A stretch of DNA of 64,000 nucleotides from PALSA-270 sp963770245 (GTDB lineage Bacteria; Acidobacteriota; Terriglobia; Terriglobales; Acidobacteriaceae), in assembly GCA_963770245.1 (NCBI GenBank), contig CAVYOX010000014.1, forward strand, positions 186,001 to 250,000, written 5' to 3'. Shown here one piece after another: positions 50,951 through 60,195 of this stretch. Every line of letters starts with the position of its first letter. Position 1 is the first letter of the stretch. The notes beneath the pieces were generated by a model that saw only the letters and a program-made list of their open reading frames with translations, did no database searches and was not told the DNA's origin. The position numbers and the translations under genes are program-made.

Positions 50951-53095
50951 TCAATGGGACGGGGGTGGGGTGCTGGGCAGGGCGAATGCCACATAAACGC
51001 CACCCGATGGCAGGTTCAAGGCCTTGCCTCCGCCGGCGGCGATCACGACGTATTGTCGCCCGCCGATCTCGTAGGTGGCCGGAGTGGCATTTCCCGCGAA
51101 TGGAAGATCGGCTTGCCAGAGCAATTTTCCGCTGTCCTTGTCGAAGGCCCGCAACTTCTTGTCGAAATTGGTCGCGGCGATGAAGACCAATCCGCCGGCA
51201 GTCACGATGGGTCCGCCGTAGTTTTCGCTGCCCGTATCTTTCATGCCCGTGGCCGCAAGTTCCGGATATTCGCCGAGCGGAATCCGCCACTGATATTCGC
51301 CCGTGTTCAGGTTGATCGCATTCAATGTTCCCCAGGGCGGGACGACGGCGGGATAGCCGTCGGGATCGAGAAACTTGTTATAGCCGGTGAAACGGTACTT
51401 GGCTTCCTCGGGTCCAGTTTCTCGAGGCGAGCCCGGCGGAGAGGCCGAGCGCGAGCCGGGCGGGTTCTCGGCTCCGGCGTGCAACAGGTAGGCGATCACG
51501 GCTTGGATCTGGTCGTTCGAAAAAGCTGCAAAGGAGGGCATCCTGCCCTTACCGCTGCGGATCACGGAGGCGATCTCTTCTGGGCTGCGGCGCGCGGCCA
51601 GTCCTAGGAGGGAGGGGAATTGCGGCGGCGAACCGGTCCGGTTGTCGCGGTGGCAGACGGCGCACTGATTCAGATAGAGCGAGCGCCCACTCGATCGCTG
51701 GCCGGCATTTTCCGCCAGGGCTCCGGTCCAGGGAACATCGTTGGCGTTGACGTAAAGCACGGCGGTGTTCGGATCCACGGCGGCGCCGCCCCATTCCGCG
51801 CCGCCGTCAAAGCCGGGAAATATCACGGTTGGCTGCTGCACGCTGAAAGGAACAAACTGCCCTTCACTGCGGAACTTCGCGAACTGTTCGACCGCCCATT
51901 GATGGGCCTGGGGAGTGCGGTTGGTCAGCATGTCTGCGGAGAGGCGCTGGCGCGCGAACGGTGCCGGTTTTAGGGGAAGCGGCTGGGTGGCTGCGGTCTT
52001 TTCCCCCGGCACCGTGCTCGCTGGGTAGCGGCGGTAGTCGATGGGGAAAAGCGGCTGGCCGTTGCTGCGCTCAAACAGATAGACAAATCCCGACTTGGTG
52101 GTTTGTGCGACGGCGTCGATCGGGCGTCCGTCGCGGGTAATGGTGACCAGGCTCGGGGGCGAGGGAAAATCGCGGTCCCACACGTCGTGCTTCACCGACT
52201 GAAAATGCCAGATGCGTCGGCCGGTCCGGGCATTCAAGGCGATCAGGGAATTGGCAAATAGGTCGTCGCCCAGCCGGTCGGCGCCGTAGAAATCCGCCGC
52301 GGCCGAGCCGGTCGGCACGTAGACGATCCCGCGGTCCTCATCGAGCGCCATGCCGGCCCAGTTGTTGGCCGCGCCGCTGTGCCTCCAGGCACTTTTCGGC
52401 CAGGTTTGATAGCCGAACTCTCCGGGATGAGGAATGGTGTGGAAGGACCAGCGGAGCTTTCCGGTCTTGGCGTCGTAGGCGCGAACGTCGCCCGGAGGAG
52501 CCGGGAGAGCCTCCGGCTCGCGCGCGCCGAATATCACCAGATCTTGATACACAATGCCGGGGCTCGTGGAGACGATGGACTGGGTCTTGAAATCGCGTCC
52601 TAGATCTTTGCGCAGGTCGATGCGTCCGTCCTCACCGAATTCGCGAATGGGTTTTCCGCTGCGCGCGTCGAGAGCATAGACGAAATTTGTGATGCCCGCG
52701 AAGATGCGCTTGTCATCGCCACTCGACCAATAGGTCAAACCCCGGTTCGGTTGTCCGCCGGCGATTCCGGATCCGAACTTCCACAGTGGCTTTCCGCTGG
52801 CGGCGTCGAGCGCGAAAATTTCCTGGGAGGGAGTGATTCCGTAGAGCGCTCCGTCGACCACGAGCGGACTGGTCTCAAGGCCGCCTTTCTCTCCCGTGTC
52901 GTAGGTCCACGCCACTTCGAGGTTCTGTACATTCTCCCGGTTGATCTGATCAAGCGGCGAGTAGCGCGTGTCCGCGGCTCCGCCACCGTAGGCCGGCCAA
53001 TCGCGCTGTCCGGCGGCGGGGGCGGCTTGCGGGCTGGAATCCGCCGGGTGAAGGACCAGCAACCATACCGCGGCGAGCAGCGCGCAACGTTTCAT
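50951..53095 (-). CDS. PQQ-dependent dehydrogenase with embedded cytochrome c domain
   Basis: 714 aa from ATG 53095 (GGGGAG just upstream). Signal peptide 1-23 makes it periplasmic. A quinoprotein beta-propeller occupies about 30-455: 'DWPAYGGGAADTRYSPLDQI', 'NLEVAWTYDTGEKGG', 'YGITPSQEIFALDAASGKPL', 'VYVPTGSAAADFYGADRLGD', 'GGAEWGGAAVDPNTAVLYVN'. A c-type haem domain is inserted near the end, C478-A-V-C481-H482, with 'GRMPSFAAFSNDQIQAVIAY' supplying the Met side. The propeller then closes with 'WGTLNAINLNTGEYQWRIPL' and 'DTGSENYGGPIVTAGGLVFI'. It oxidises a sugar or alcohol and passes electrons through the haem. Substrate unknown; glucose- or sorbosone-type is plausible. No PQQ synthesis genes nearby. 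Confidence 0.92.
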   Translation of the reverse strand: MKRCALLAAVWLLVLHPADSSPQAAPAAGQRDWPAYGGGAADTRYSPLDQINRENVQNLEVAWTYDTGEKGGLETSPLVVDGALYGITPSQEIFALDAASGKPLWKFGSGIAGGQPNRGLTYWSSGDDKRIFAGITNFVYALDARSGKPIREFGEDGRIDLRKDLGRDFKTQSIVSTSPGIVYQDLVIFGAREPEALPAPPGDVRAYDAKTGKLRWSFHTIPHPGEFGYQTWPKSAWRHSGAANNWAGMALDEDRGIVYVPTGSAAADFYGADRLGDDLFANSLIALNARTGRRIWHFQSVKHDVWDRDFPSPPSLVTITRDGRPIDAVAQTTKSGFVYLFERSNGQPLFPIDYRRYPASTVPGEKTAATQPLPLKPAPFARQRLSADMLTNRTPQAHQWAVEQFAKFRSEGQFVPFSVQQPTVIFPGFDGGAEWGGAAVDPNTAVLYVNANDVPWTGALAENAGQRSSGRSLYLNQCAVCHRDNRTGSPPQFPSLLGLAARRSPEEIASVIRSGKGRMPSFAAFSNDQIQAVIAYLLHAGAENPPGSRSASPPGSPRETGPEEAKYRFTGYNKFLDPDGYPAVVPPWGTLNAINLNTGEYQWRIPLGEYPELAATGMKDTGSENYGGPIVTAGGLVFIAATNFDKKLRAFDKDSGKLLWQADLPFAGNATPATYEIGGRQYVVIAAGGGKALNLPSGGVYVAFALPSTPPPSH

Positions 53096-53338
53096 TTTTC
53101 TCCCCAACCAGTCAAGGCCCTGGGCGAAGCCGACCGGTCGCTCGGAGGGTAGCACATGGGGGCGCATGCCTACTCTTTTTGGGGGAAAGGGCGATGGCTG
53201 ATCCCGTGGTCAGACGCAGAACCCTGGTCGAGGGTGCGCTGCGTTCGGGGTTTCGCGAGCGGAAGGGACTTGGCCTACGATCGACATTGGCGAAAAGCGG
53301 GGTTGCGAACCGCAAGCCACCGAACCGTCGGGTGCGGC

Positions 53339-54094
53339 CTACGACCTCTTCTTGCTGTTCGTCTCGTCCCGTTCGATCACGCCATCCTTGATGTAGATGA
53401 CGCGGTGGGCGTACTCGGCGATGTCCTTTTCATGGGTGACCAGGACGATGGTGTTGCCCTGGGATTGCAGGCGGTCGAGCAGCGCCATGATGTCGGTGCC
53501 GGTCTGCGAGTCTAGGTTGCCGGTAGGCTCATCCGCCAGGATGATGGCGGGACGGTTTACCAGAGCGCGGGCGATGGCGACTCTTTGCCGCTGGCCGCCG
53601 GAGAGTTCGTTGGGCTTGTGCATCATGCGCGTTTCCATGCCCACCGAGCCCAAGGCATCCTTGGCACGCTGAATGCGCTCCGCCGCGGGCACGCCGGCAT
53701 AAATCAGAGGTAGCTCCACGTTGTGCAGCGCGGTGGCGCGGGCGAGCAGATTGAAGGTCTGGAAGACGAATCCGATTTCTTTGTTGCGGATGCGCGCCAG
53801 TTCGTCGTCATCGAGGTCGCTCACCAATTGGTTGTTCAGCCAGTACTGGCCTTTGCTCGGCGAATCAAGGCAGCCGATCAGGTTCATCAGCGTGGACTTG
53901 CCTGAGCCGGAAGGCCCCATGATCGCGACGTATTCGTTGCGCTCGATGCGCAGATTCACGCCCCGCAGAGCATGCACCTGCTGTTCCGAGCCCATGTCGT
54001 AGGTCTTCCACAGGTCGTGAGTGGCGATCATGCAAGAGTCAGGAGGCGCCGACACGACGGGCTGCGAAAATTCAATCACTTCTGCGCTGGCCAT
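53339..54094 (-). CDS. MacB/LolD-type ABC transporter ATP-binding protein
   Basis: 251 aa from ATG 54094 (GGAG 6 bases upstream), preferred over ATG 54121. Walker A 'GPSGSGKSTLMNLIGCLD', Q loop 'FVFQTFNLL', signature 'LSGGQRQRVAIARAL', Walker B 'IILADEPTGNLD', H loop 'LVTHEKDIA' - a full set. The ALDH-like 'IATHDLWKTYDMGSEQQVHA' start and the 'LNNQLVSDLDDDELARIRNK' insert are the MacB/LolD/FtsE group, whose partner is a FtsX-type permease. The gene upstream encodes a MacA-like adaptor, but downstream comes the quinoprotein; no permease is found in the window. The energy source of a tripartite pump or lipoprotein exporter is the likely job. Confidence 0.93.
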   Translation of the reverse strand: MASAEVIEFSQPVVSAPPDSCMIATHDLWKTYDMGSEQQVHALRGVNLRIERNEYVAIMGPSGSGKSTLMNLIGCLDSPSKGQYWLNNQLVSDLDDDELARIRNKEIGFVFQTFNLLARATALHNVELPLIYAGVPAAERIQRAKDALGSVGMETRMMHKPNELSGGQRQRVAIARALVNRPAIILADEPTGNLDSQTGTDIMALLDRLQSQGNTIVLVTHEKDIAEYAHRVIYIKDGVIERDETNSKKRS

Positions 54095-54261
54095 TTTTTT
54101 CTCCGAGTCCTCTGCGGACAATCAGACGCTCCAGTCTTACTGGTTCCATATTGGACGTAACATCCCGACGGAGGTCACCGCCCGAGTCGCCGGCGGTTCC
54201 GCGATCGAGGCCGCCCGGCTTCAGCCCTGCGCTTTCAGACCGCGGACGACGAACCCCGGAC

Positions 54262-55659
54262 TTACGAACTGTCACTGTCGTTTTTCGGCGTCGAGTTATC
54301 GATTTTGATACGGACACCGGGGCGAAGCGTCCGCAGCACCTTATAGCTGCCGGTTATGATCTCATCGCCCTCTTTCAATCCCTTGAGCACTTCGATATCG
54401 GTGGTGCCCGCGATTCCAGTCTCCACGGGCACGAATTGGGCCTTCTCCTCGCGAATCACAAAAACGCCCTGAATCTCTCCCTTGTCGGAGCCACTTCCAC
54501 CGTTCGATGCATCGCTTTGCGGTGCAGCCGCCTGCACCGATCCTTTTTCACTAGCGTCCGGCTTCAGGTCGGCTGGCTTGCGGACCGTCAGTGCCTGGAT
54601 GGGAATCGACAGCGTGTGGCTGCGCGAAGCCGTGGTGATCTTGGCGGTCGCGGAGAGGCCCGGGCGGATCTCGGGCGGCGGATTCAGCAAAGTGACGACC
54701 ACTTTGAAATCTTTCGCTTCCTGACTCGCGGTGGTCTGCTGCGAGGTTGAAACCCCGGTGGAGCGGACAATGGCGTTGTCGCCGATTTCACTGACCACGG
54801 CTCGGAAAGTCTCCTTGGGCATGGCGTCGACCGAGACCTCGGCCGGCTGGCCGGTCTGCACGTTCACGATGTCGGTTTCGTCCACTTCGACTTCGGCCGT
54901 GATGACCGACATATCGGCAATCGTCATCAGGGTGCTGCCGGGAGAATTCTGAATGCCAATTACCACCGTCTCGCCCTCGCGCACCGGCAAGTTGGTGATG
55001 ATGCCGTCAAAAGGAGCTTCGTAGGTGGTCTTCCCGAGGACGTCGGCGGCGTGCCGCAGGTTGGCTTGGTTCTGCGTGATGTGACGGTCGGCAGAATCAT
55101 TCTGCGCCCGCGCTTGCGCGACCTTGGCTTGCGCTTGCGCCACACCGGACTCGGCGGCCTGCCAGGTGGCTCTTTGCGCATCGTAGTCCGACTTGGCAAT
55201 CAGGGCCGCCTTATACAAGCCCTGGGTACGGGTCCAATCGAGCTGCGCTTTTTCCGCGTCCGACTTGGCCCGGTTCAGGTCGGCCAAAGCGGTATTCAAG
55301 CCCGCCTCGGCCGCAACCGCGTCGGTCTGCGCGGCGCCGAGCGAAGCCTGGGTGGCATTCAGGTCCGCCGCGGGCTGCACGTTTTCGAGTTGCGCCAACA
55401 GTTGCCCCTTCTTCACCCGGTCGCCTTCCTTGACATAGAGCTTGGTAATCTTGCCGAAGGCGTTGGCGCCTACATTCACGTAGACTTTCGGCTTAATTTC
55501 ACCCGACGCGCTGACGATCGAGGCCAAATCCAGTCGTTCAGCCTTGCCCGTCTGAACTGTAACCACATTCTTGTGGCTCTGGTGCACCGTAAACCCGACG
55601 ATTGCCGCCAGCAAGACGGCCACACCGACTCCGATCCCGATTTTCTTTCCAGTGCTCAT
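54262..55659 (-). CDS. MacA-like periplasmic adaptor (membrane fusion protein)
   Basis: 465 aa from ATG 55659 (AGGGG upstream); earlier in-frame codons up to 55830 are not protein-like. N-terminal membrane anchor 7-25 ('IGIGVGVAVLLAAIVGF'). Lipoyl half-motifs 'ASGEIKPKVYVNVGANAFGK' and 'YEAPFDGIITNLPVREGETV' flank a long alpha-helical hairpin (about 95-200, Ala/Gln/Asp-rich coiled coil). The beta-barrel and membrane-proximal domains follow ('VEVDETDIVNVQTGQPAEVS', 'GLSATAKITTASR', 'GLKEGDEIITGSYKVL'). An inserted Ser/Gly/Asp-rich loop lies about 385-410. It bridges an inner-membrane ABC transporter with an outer-membrane channel. The ATPase gene lies 167 bases downstream. Confidence 0.92.
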   Translation of the reverse strand: MSTGKKIGIGVGVAVLLAAIVGFTVHQSHKNVVTVQTGKAERLDLASIVSASGEIKPKVYVNVGANAFGKITKLYVKEGDRVKKGQLLAQLENVQPAADLNATQASLGAAQTDAVAAEAGLNTALADLNRAKSDAEKAQLDWTRTQGLYKAALIAKSDYDAQRATWQAAESGVAQAQAKVAQARAQNDSADRHITQNQANLRHAADVLGKTTYEAPFDGIITNLPVREGETVVIGIQNSPGSTLMTIADMSVITAEVEVDETDIVNVQTGQPAEVSVDAMPKETFRAVVSEIGDNAIVRSTGVSTSQQTTASQEAKDFKVVVTLLNPPPEIRPGLSATAKITTASRSHTLSIPIQALTVRKPADLKPDASEKGSVQAAAPQSDASNGGSGSDKGEIQGVFVIREEKAQFVPVETGIAGTTDIEVLKGLKEGDEIITGSYKVLRTLRPGVRIKIDNSTPKNDSDSS

Positions 55660-56114
55660 GGATCCCCTAAGGGCGAGATGTCTGGTCCGGCCCGGTTGGC
55701 TATCCCCTGTCTCCTGCAGTAGCTGGCTGTCCGCAACCGCTACGATCACGCCGGGTTTCGTTGAGTAACCGAGGTGCACTCCACCAGATACGGGGCACGC
55801 GGCAAAAAAGTTCCCGGGGCCACAGGGCAATGCTGGATTCCGTGCCCGCGGCAGACACCCATGCAGGTTGAATTATAACGTGCCCGGGAGCCAGGGAAGA
55901 ATAACCAGCCAGCAGCGGTCGAGATCCGATCTCGGCCCCCTCGGAGCGGAATGATCCGAGCTCCAGGCAACCCCGGGAGGGTTTCTGACAATCAGTTTAG
56001 ATGGTGCAGGTTAGCCGCGATGTGGCCCCCGTCTTTGCTCTGCGGTTGGTCTTGCCTTGGGGTTGCGAAAGACATAGAATGTTGGTCAATAGGCGCGCCG
56101 GCTAGGAGTGGTCC
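55660..56114. promoter_or_regulatory. Divergent promoter region of the adaptor and GWxTD genes
   Basis: 455 bases. Plus strand: TTGCCT (56052-56057), 17 bases, TAGAAT (56075-56080), 35 bases before the ATG at 56115 - a good promoter. Minus strand: a perfect TATAAT at 55872-55877 with poor -35, about 210 bases upstream of the adaptor start. No reading frame of note. Confidence 0.55.
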
Positions 56115-57872
56115 ATGAGGTTCCAGGTGAAAGTGTATTCTCGTTTCCTTTTTCCATTCCTGTTTGCCTCGTTCTTGGGCTTGGGCACGTTCGCGGAAGC
56201 GCAGCAGGCCAGCCCCGCTTCCCCAACGCAGGCCACGACTGGACCCTCCGACGGATCTTCCGATGGACAAGGCAGTCAGGATGCTGACCTGCTCAAGCGG
56301 CAGCTCAGCGACAAACAGAAGAAAGAGAACGCCAAGCGGTTCAAGAACGAAATCAGCAAGACCTACAAGAAATGGCTCGATGAGGACGTGATCTACATTA
56401 TCACTCCGGAAGAGCGCCAGGCTTTCATGCAGCTCTCAAATGACGAGGAGCGCGACAATTTCATTGAGGCGTTCTGGCAGCGCCGCGACCCCACGCCGGA
56501 CACCCCGGAAAACGAGTACAAGGAAGAGCATTACCAGCGCATCGCCTACGCCAACGAGCACTTTGCCGCCGGCGTTCCGGGTTGGAAAACCGATCGTGGT
56601 CGCATTTATATCACCTACGGCAAGCCGGATGAGATCGAGGCGCATCCTTCGGGCGGGTCGTATGAGCGTCCGATCGATGAGGGAGGCGGCGAGACTTCGA
56701 CCTACCCCTTTGAGGACTGGCGTTATCGCTATCTGGAAGGCATCGGACAGGAAGTGATCATCGAATTTGTCGACACCTGCATGTGCGGCGAGTACCACAT
56801 GACTCTGGACCGCAGCGAAAAAGACGCTCTGCTCATGGTGCCAAATGCCGGTTTGACCATGTATGAGCAGTTGGGTCTGGCCAGCAAGAACGACCGCTTC
56901 AACCAGGCGGGACTGGAAAGGCTGGGCGTCGGTCCCACGGGGCAGACCGACCTGCAGTCCAAAGAATTCGAGCGTTTGGAGCAGTTCTCCAAACTACAGC
57001 AACCTCCTAAAGTGAAGTTTGCCGATCTCGAGGAGGTCGTGAGCCATAAGATCAGCGTCAACCTGATGCCGTTTGATGTGCGCGCGGACTTCGTGAAGGT
57101 GACGAGCGACACGGTGCTCGTGCCCGTCACCATCCAGCTCAAGAACCGGGATATCACGTTCGTGAACAAGGATGGCGTGGAGCGCGGAACGGTCAACATC
57201 TTTGGCCGGATCACAACTCTAACCGGGCACATTGCCCAGACCTTCGAAGACACCGTGCAGGCAGATATCCCGGCTGAATTGCTGCCGAAGACAGCGGAAA
57301 ACTCGCAGGTGTATTGGAAGGCCGTCCCCCTGCGGCCGGGACGCTATCGGTTTGACGTGGTGGTCAAAGACGTGAACGGCGATCGCGTGGGCACCTGGAG
57401 CAGGGGCGTGGTCGTGCCGGATTTCGGGGACGAGAAGCTGGCCAGTTCGTCGCTCATCGTGGCCGACGTAATGGAGCCGGTCGCGGTAAAGAATGTTGGT
57501 ACGGGCGACTTCGTGATCGGCACCAACAAAGTGCGGCCGAGGGTGCCGCCGGCTGACGGCAAGCCGGTCATGTTCCATCGCAACCAGAAGGTAAATTTCT
57601 GGATGCAGGTGTATAACCTTAGCGTGGACGACAAGACCCACAAGGCTTCCGCCACGTTTGAATACGACATCATCGACGCGGCGACCAACAAACCCGTGGT
57701 GCACACGGTGGATTCTACGGAAAAAATGGGAAATGTCGGGGATCAGGTGACGCTCGAGAAAACCCTTTCGGCCGCCAGTCTGAATCCCGGTATCTATCGT
57801 ATAGAGATCAAGGTGAATGACAACATCTCCAAGCAAATGGTGGACCCGACGGCAACTTTTGCCGTCGAGTAA
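56115..57872 (+). CDS. GWxTD domain-containing secreted protein
   Basis: 585 aa with a signal peptide (1-30). The GWxTD domain spans about 70-235: 'WLDEDVIYIITPEERQAFMQ', 'NFIEAFWQRRDPTPDTPENE', the name-giving 'GVPGWKTDRGRIYITYGKPD' and 'YPFEDWRYRYLEGIGQEVII'. The remaining 350 residues form beta-rich domains ('VLVPVTIQLKNRDITFVNKD', 'YRFDVVVKDVNGDRVGTW'). GWxTD proteins occur mainly in Acidobacteria, Gemmatimonadota and Bacteroidota-related lineages and are uncharacterised. It has the best promoter in the region and is followed after 37 bases by a barrel-like protein, so the two are probably co-transcribed. Confidence 0.92.
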   Translation: MRFQVKVYSRFLFPFLFASFLGLGTFAEAQQASPASPTQATTGPSDGSSDGQGSQDADLLKRQLSDKQKKENAKRFKNEISKTYKKWLDEDVIYIITPEERQAFMQLSNDEERDNFIEAFWQRRDPTPDTPENEYKEEHYQRIAYANEHFAAGVPGWKTDRGRIYITYGKPDEIEAHPSGGSYERPIDEGGGETSTYPFEDWRYRYLEGIGQEVIIEFVDTCMCGEYHMTLDRSEKDALLMVPNAGLTMYEQLGLASKNDRFNQAGLERLGVGPTGQTDLQSKEFERLEQFSKLQQPPKVKFADLEEVVSHKISVNLMPFDVRADFVKVTSDTVLVPVTIQLKNRDITFVNKDGVERGTVNIFGRITTLTGHIAQTFEDTVQADIPAELLPKTAENSQVYWKAVPLRPGRYRFDVVVKDVNGDRVGTWSRGVVVPDFGDEKLASSSLIVADVMEPVAVKNVGTGDFVIGTNKVRPRVPPADGKPVMFHRNQKVNFWMQVYNLSVDDKTHKASATFEYDIIDAATNKPVVHTVDSTEKMGNVGDQVTLEKTLSAASLNPGIYRIEIKVNDNISKQMVDPTATFAVE

Positions 57873-57909
57873 GTTTCCCCCAGCTTGGACTCCCTCGAGG
57901 GTGGTGGTC

Positions 57910-59610
57910 ATGCTCCGTAAGCTCGGCTGCTTGGCAGTGGTTTTGGGCCTGGCTCTTCCGGTTTGGGCTGGGGAAAAACCAGGCTCCATTTCGGGATACG
58001 TGCGGAACGCGGGTGGAGTGCCGCAGATGGGCGCCGTGGTGGAAGTGCTGGGTTCGGCGTTCCATTCCCTTCGGGTGTTTACCGACGTGAGCGGCTTCTA
58101 CTCCGCCAGCGGACTGCTGCCTGGCGTCTACAACATAAAAGTGTCCGCTCCTTACTTCTTGCCCGTGCTGCGGCAGAGAGTGGGACTGGGCGCGGGTGGC
58201 AGCGTGGTGGTCAATGTCACCCTCAGCACTCTTTTTGAAGCCGTTCAATTGGCGCCGGTGCGGGGCGCAGGCGACGATGATGACTGGAAGTGGGTGCTGC
58301 GATCTTCGGCCAACCGGCCGGTGCTGCGCATGCTCGACGACGGTCCGGCAGCCAATGGTTCGGCTTCTCCTTCCTCGGTCGGGGAACCAGGCAAGCGCGA
58401 TCTGACCGGTAGTCTGTATTTCCTCGCGGGTTCTGACTCCGACGGTTTCGGAGGCGCCCAGGATATGAGCACCGCCTTCTCGGTGGAGAGATCGATTTTT
58501 GCCTCGGGAACGGTGGCGCTGCTCGGCAACGTGGGTTATGGCGATGGGCCCTCGGCGGCGGTACTCCGCGCCTCCTACAGCCACAAAATGGCGAACGGGT
58601 CGACGCCGCAGATGGCTTTCACGCTGCGCAGCTTACCCTCACCCGATGCTAGCTTGCACAATGCATCCCTGCAGGCGGTGGCGCTGACCACTTCGGACGA
58701 TTTTAACCTCAATGATGTTCTCGAGCTCAAGTTTGGCAGCGAACTTCAAACCATTCAGTTCATGGGCCGGGTGAGCGCTTTTCGTCCTTTTGGGTCGGCC
58801 AGCTTGCACCTATCCCCGAGCATGGTTCTGGCCTACAGTTATGCGACCTCTGAGCCGGACAGCCGTCTGGACAAGGGTTTTGACTCGGCTCCGGCCGATC
58901 TCTCGGAGTCCCAGCCGCGCGTCAGCATCGCCGGATTCGTGCCTTCGCTCGAGCACGCGCATCATCACGAGCTTTCTCTCGCGCGCCGCCTGGGCAAGAC
59001 GAATCTCGAGGCCGCGGTATATTCCGACCGCGTGACCGATCCGGCACTGACCGGAGTGGGTGAGTTCACTGCCAGCAGCGGCCAGGCTCTTCCTGACCCC
59101 TACTCCGGAACCTTCACCTATCGAGGAATGACTCTGGACACGCAGGGTGTCCGGCTGGTGCTGCAGCATCAGATGACCTCGGACATCACAGCGACCTTGG
59201 ATTATGGGTATGGCGGAGTCCTCGACTTGGATAAGCCGGATGTCAGCCTGCAGGACGCTCGCGAGGCGACAGCGGTTCGGGATCGCCATACTCTGGCGGG
59301 AAAGGTCACGGGCACGGTTCCGCGCACGAAAACCCGATGGATCGCTTCCTACCGCTGGATCAATGGACCGGCCCTGACGCCGGTGGACATGTTCAACGCC
59401 TCGCCCGGGCAAGCGGATCCGTTCCTGAGCTTTTTCTTGCGCCAGCCGATCCCCGGCAATGGCTTTCTCCCCACCCACCTGGACGCAATGATCGACATCC
59501 GTAACCTTCTGGCCCAGGGATACGTTCCGGTGATGGGCAGCGATGGCCACACGGTATACCTGGTGCAGGCAGCCCGTTCGGTCCGCGGCGGCGTGGCTTT
59601 TACCTTCTGA
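57910..59610 (+). CDS. Carboxypeptidase-regulatory-like domain plus outer-membrane barrel-like protein
   Basis: 566 aa from ATG 57910 (GAGGG 7 bases upstream). Signal peptide 1-20. A carboxypeptidase-regulatory (CNA-B-like) domain spans about 22-100 ('GSISGYVRNAGGVPQMGAVV', 'FTDVSGFYSASGLLPGVYNI', 'VSAPYFLPVLRQRVGLGAGG'). The rest consists of alternating amphipathic strands ('VLRASYSHKMANG', 'TLRSLPSPDASLHN', 'MTSDITATLDYGYGGV', 'TRWIASYRWINGPALTPVD') and ends '...SVRGGVAFTF', a terminal Phe typical of outer-membrane barrels. No TonB plug domain is visible, and 566 aa is half the size of the usual acidobacterial TonB receptors. Likely an outer-membrane protein working with the GWxTD protein upstream; function unknown. 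Confidence 0.8.
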   Translation: MLRKLGCLAVVLGLALPVWAGEKPGSISGYVRNAGGVPQMGAVVEVLGSAFHSLRVFTDVSGFYSASGLLPGVYNIKVSAPYFLPVLRQRVGLGAGGSVVVNVTLSTLFEAVQLAPVRGAGDDDDWKWVLRSSANRPVLRMLDDGPAANGSASPSSVGEPGKRDLTGSLYFLAGSDSDGFGGAQDMSTAFSVERSIFASGTVALLGNVGYGDGPSAAVLRASYSHKMANGSTPQMAFTLRSLPSPDASLHNASLQAVALTTSDDFNLNDVLELKFGSELQTIQFMGRVSAFRPFGSASLHLSPSMVLAYSYATSEPDSRLDKGFDSAPADLSESQPRVSIAGFVPSLEHAHHHELSLARRLGKTNLEAAVYSDRVTDPALTGVGEFTASSGQALPDPYSGTFTYRGMTLDTQGVRLVLQHQMTSDITATLDYGYGGVLDLDKPDVSLQDAREATAVRDRHTLAGKVTGTVPRTKTRWIASYRWINGPALTPVDMFNASPGQADPFLSFFLRQPIPGNGFLPTHLDAMIDIRNLLAQGYVPVMGSDGHTVYLVQAARSVRGGVAFTF

Positions 59611-59759
59611 GACTGGAGGGTTTGGAAGGCCTCTCGACCCGAGCACCGGCCCGTCCCTTCTGTTGACCTAGCCTCCTGGTTCACACCGTGATGCTCAAGC
59701 CGAAAACTGTATATATCGTGTGCTAGGTCCGTTTCTGATGTGGTACTCTCTGCTCTCCC

Positions 59760-60092
59760 ATGGCTAGTCCCAAGTCTGAGCGACGTTCGCGGCAGCGGCT
59801 CCCGATGCGACTGCCTGTCTCGTTCGGCTCTCCCGAGCGCAGCATCGAGACCTCGGGCTTCACCCGTGATCTGAGCGTCAATGGGATCTTTCTCTATACC
59901 GACTCTCAGATCCACCTGGGGAGTGAGTTGGAAATCGTGCTGATTCTGCCGCCGGAGCTCACCAAAGGCGAAAAGCAGTGGGTGTGCTGCCAGGCGGCGG
60001 TCGTGCGCGTCGAAAATGCCACCGCCGGTGGGGGTTTTGGAGTAGCCGCCAAGATCGAGAGCATGGAGATTCTGCCCGAAATCCTAGGTTAA
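59760..60092 (+). CDS. PilZ domain protein
   Basis: 110 aa, single domain, cytoplasmic. The c-di-GMP motif RxxxR is present at the N-terminus ('ERRSRQRLPMRLPVSF', with R8-R9 and R11-R13), and the second motif [D/N]xSxxG as 'DLSVNGIFLYTD'. The rest follows the PilZ barrel ('LGSELEIVLILPPEL', 'CCQAAVVRVENATAGGGFGV', 'AKIES'). Binding of c-di-GMP is therefore likely. Such acidobacterial stand-alone PilZ proteins are very common, and their outputs are unknown. ATG at 59760. Preceded by a 149-base gap after the barrel gene. Confidence 0.88.
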   Translation: MASPKSERRSRQRLPMRLPVSFGSPERSIETSGFTRDLSVNGIFLYTDSQIHLGSELEIVLILPPELTKGEKQWVCCQAAVVRVENATAGGGFGVAAKIESMEILPEILG

Positions 60093-60123
60093 ATCCTGCT
60101 GAACGCCCCTTTACCACCCTTTA

Positions 60124-60176
60124 TGTGCAAAGTTTTGCGATCATGGGGAACTAGCACTCTTAGGGGGTTTTGCACA
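60124..60176. repeat. Inverted repeat TGTGCAAA / TTTGCACA
   Basis: Perfect 8-bp arms at 60124-60131 and 60169-60176, centre to centre about 45 bases, in an AT-rich patch between the PilZ gene and the next small gene. Either a looping operator or a long-looped hairpin. Confidence 0.45.
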
Positions 60177-60195
60177 AAAAGCCTCGAAATTTCGC

